This document shows, in pieces, positions 4,956 to 6,332 of a stretch of 6,332 nucleotides of DNA. The translations under genes were made by a program, and so were the position numbers. The DNA is from Clostridia bacterium (GTDB lineage Bacteria > Bacillota > Clostridia > TANB77 > UBA1234). Location: positions 1 through 6,332 of the forward strand of contig CAADXZ010000159.1 in the NCBI GenBank assembly GCA_900753135.1, in the 5' to 3' direction. Below the pieces are notes generated by a model. The model worked only from the letters and a program-made list of their open reading frames with translations. It searched no databases and had not been told where the DNA came from. Each line of letters starts with the position of its first letter. Within the stretch, counting starts at the first letter, position 1.

Positions 4956-4986
4956 TATTGTTATCAAAAAGTTGTTAATTTATTCT
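4956..4986 (-). promoter_or_regulatory. Candidate forespore (SigG-like) promoter of ypeB
   Basis: On the minus strand AGAATA (4981-4986) fits the SigG -35 consensus HGHATR at all positions. After exactly 18 bases, AACAATA (4956-4962) fits the -10 consensus CATNHTA at five of seven positions but lacks its leading C. The leader would be about 40 bases. The spacing and the known forespore expression of ypeB favour it, but the region is AT-rich and chance matches are easy. Confidence 0.27.
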
Positions 4987-5052
4987 ATTTTCTATTTATT
5001 TTTATAAAATTATGATAGAATACTTTTATGAATTATACTATTTTCATGTAAT

Positions 5053-5058
5053 AAGGAG
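5053..5058 (+). promoter_or_regulatory. Ribosome binding site for a GTG start
   Basis: AAGGAG lies 7 bases before GTG at 5066 and decides the start of the glycosyltransferase. The frame is open back to 5012, but no binding site supports a longer product. Confidence 0.88.
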
Positions 5059-5065
5059 TGATTCT

Positions 5066-6205
5066 GTGAAAGCTAATAAAAATATTAGACGAAAAGTAAT
5101 TATATTGTATGCATCTCTTGGTGGTGGGCATTTTAAAGCTGCAGAAGGCATTATGAACTATATTCTTGAACACTATGATGATGCAAATGTAGAAATGATT
5201 GATGCGTTAAAATATACTAATAAACTTGTAGACAAAATGATTATAAGTTCATATATAAATATGGCAAGGTACTCTCCAAAAATGTGGGGAGAAATTTACA
5301 AATTTAGTGAGAAACAATATTCTGTTGCAAACTTTAGTAATGCCGTTCAAAAAATATTGTCACAAAAATTGTTCAAACTACTTCAAAAAGAAAAACCAAC
5401 TACAATAATTTCTACACACCCATTTATTACCGAAATGGTAGCATCTCTAAAAAAACACAAGAAGATTTCAACAGAATTAAATGTAATAATAACAGACTAT
5501 GCCTCACATAAGTTTTGGGAATTAAAACCAGAATTTGTTAATAGATACTTTGTAGCTAATGACGAAATGAAATATGGTCTTATAAATAACGGAATTGAAC
5601 CAGAAAAAATTTTTGTAACTGGTATTCCAGTTGGTCCAGCGTTTTTGAAGACATACGACAAATCTGAAATATATAAGGAATTTGAACTAGATGAAAACAA
5701 AAAAACTATACTTCTTTTTGGTGGTGGCGAGTATGGTCTTTCAAATGTAAAAAAATACTTAGTTGGAATATTATCTCTTAAAGAAAATATTCAAATAGTA
5801 GCAATCGCTGGTAAGAATAAAAAGATTCAAAATATGTTTAAAGAGGTATCGAGTACTTTCAATAAAAAGGTTGTTATCCTTGGATACACAACAAAAGTTC
5901 CAGAACTTATGAACATCGCAGATTTTATAGTTTCAAAGCCTGGCGGATTAACAACTACAGAAGTATTAACAAGCAATGTGCCATTTGTAGTTATAAACCC
6001 AATACCAGGTCAGGAAGAAGAAAATTCAAACTTTTTATTAAATAGTGGTGCTGCGGCTCGTATTTATTCTGCTGATAAAACCAAACCTTTTTTTGAGCAG
6101 TTAATAAATAATGAAGAGCGTATAAGAGGAATGAGGGAAATGCAAAGACTTATTGCAAGACCAAATTCAACAAGAGATATTTGTGAAGTAATAATGGGAA
6201 AATAA
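5066..6205 (+). CDS. MGDG-synthase/UgtP-type glycosyltransferase (GT28)
   Basis: The 379-residue protein has the two-domain GT-B layout. The N-terminal MGDG-synthase domain opens with VIILYASLGGGHFKAA (11-26; glycine-rich GGGH) and continues with ISTHPF (115-120), TDYASHKFW (143-151) and TGIPVGP (185-191). The C-terminal GT28 domain has LLFGGGEYG (216-224), LGYTTKVPELMNIADFIVSKPGG (272-294) and PIPGQEEEN (312-320), the usual nucleotide-sugar binding region. Relatives transfer glucose or galactose from a UDP-sugar to diacylglycerol at the inner face of the membrane, making glycolipids and lipoteichoic-acid anchors. Donor and acceptor cannot be fixed here, so no gene symbol is given. There is no signal peptide, in line with a peripheral membrane enzyme. 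The GTG start has a good binding site. TATGAT (5011-5016) and TATACT (5034-5039) are possible -10 boxes, without a clear -35. The gene is monocistronic and divergent from ypeB. Confidence 0.92.
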   Translation: MKANKNIRRKVIILYASLGGGHFKAAEGIMNYILEHYDDANVEMIDALKYTNKLVDKMIISSYINMARYSPKMWGEIYKFSEKQYSVANFSNAVQKILSQKLFKLLQKEKPTTIISTHPFITEMVASLKKHKKISTELNVIITDYASHKFWELKPEFVNRYFVANDEMKYGLINNGIEPEKIFVTGIPVGPAFLKTYDKSEIYKEFELDENKKTILLFGGGEYGLSNVKKYLVGILSLKENIQIVAIAGKNKKIQNMFKEVSSTFNKKVVILGYTTKVPELMNIADFIVSKPGGLTTTEVLTSNVPFVVINPIPGQEEENSNFLLNSGAAARIYSADKTKPFFEQLINNEERIRGMREMQRLIARPNSTRDICEVIMGK

Positions 6206-6272
6206 AATATCAAATCTTTCGCTTTAATTAAATACTCTTATGCAATATTAAAATTAATTTTTCATATTATAT

Positions 6273-6320
6273 AAAAAAGAAACATTCTCCTTATTTAAAG
6301 AATGTTTCTTTTTTATTTTT
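6273..6320 (+). terminator. Intrinsic terminator of the glycosyltransferase gene, probably bidirectional
   Basis: A perfect 16-bp inverted repeat (6273-6288 with 6299-6314, core GAAACATTCT) encloses a 10-base loop. It has an A-run at the start and T-runs at the end, so it can act on both strands. It lies about 70 bases after the stop codon. A convergent gene may lie just beyond the window. Confidence 0.92.
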
Positions 6321-6332
6321 ATTCTCTTATCA

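Noticed and set aside
3941..4978. Several plus-strand frames of 68-93 codons over ypeB
   Set aside because: They are antisense shadows, rich in Leu/Phe/Tyr/His from AT-rich reverse reading, with no binding sites.
5497..5700. A minus-strand frame of 67 codons inside the glycosyltransferase gene
   Set aside because: It is antisense to a well-supported GT28 protein and has no initiation signal.

Overview
The window looks like chromosomal DNA of an AT-rich, endospore-forming Bacillota, most likely a gut-type Clostridia. The taxonomic call is inference. It rests on strong AGGAGG-type ribosome binding sites, Gram-positive-style intrinsic terminators, AT-rich codon use in four of the five genes, and a full-length ypeB, a spore germination gene of endospore formers. 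No rRNA, tRNA, CRISPR array, transposase or integrase was seen.

Layout from left to right. Bases 1-85 carry one copy of an 86-bp repeat that is cut by the window edge and abuts an intrinsic terminator. The terminator ends a minus-strand gene (158-1297) for a membrane-anchored or secreted low-complexity protein. That protein has Pro/Thr/Ala and PTPEATKEP repeats and an acidic Ser-rich tail. Its gene is much GC-richer than everything else here. Its leader (1298-1451) is elaborate: a promoter, an 18-bp palindrome, a possible 11-codon leader ORF and a terminator-like hairpin, all ahead of the strong Shine-Dalgarno. Divergent from it, a good SigA-type promoter drives a two-gene unit. The first gene encodes a DUF952-like domain fused to an aminoglycoside-phosphotransferase-family kinase (1630-2736). 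The second encodes a small HD-domain metal phosphohydrolase (2771-3319).

The unit is followed by a structured intergenic region of three consecutive inverted repeats (3328-3479). The last of these is the second copy of the 86-bp repeat. The two direct copies therefore bracket a segment of about 3.3 kb holding the GC-rich surface gene and the kinase-HD pair.

Right of the repeat, minus-strand ypeB (3543-4910) lies convergent to the HD gene, without its usual partner sleB in view. Divergent from ypeB is an MGDG-synthase/UgtP-type glycosyltransferase (5066-6205), which starts at GTG and ends in a perfect 16-bp-stem terminator.

ypeB and the glycosyltransferase are recognisable envelope and spore housekeeping functions. 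The left segment looks accessory. The items most worth a second look are the possible attenuator leader of the GC-rich gene, the DUF952-kinase fusion with altered DUF952 signature residues, and the paired structured repeats.
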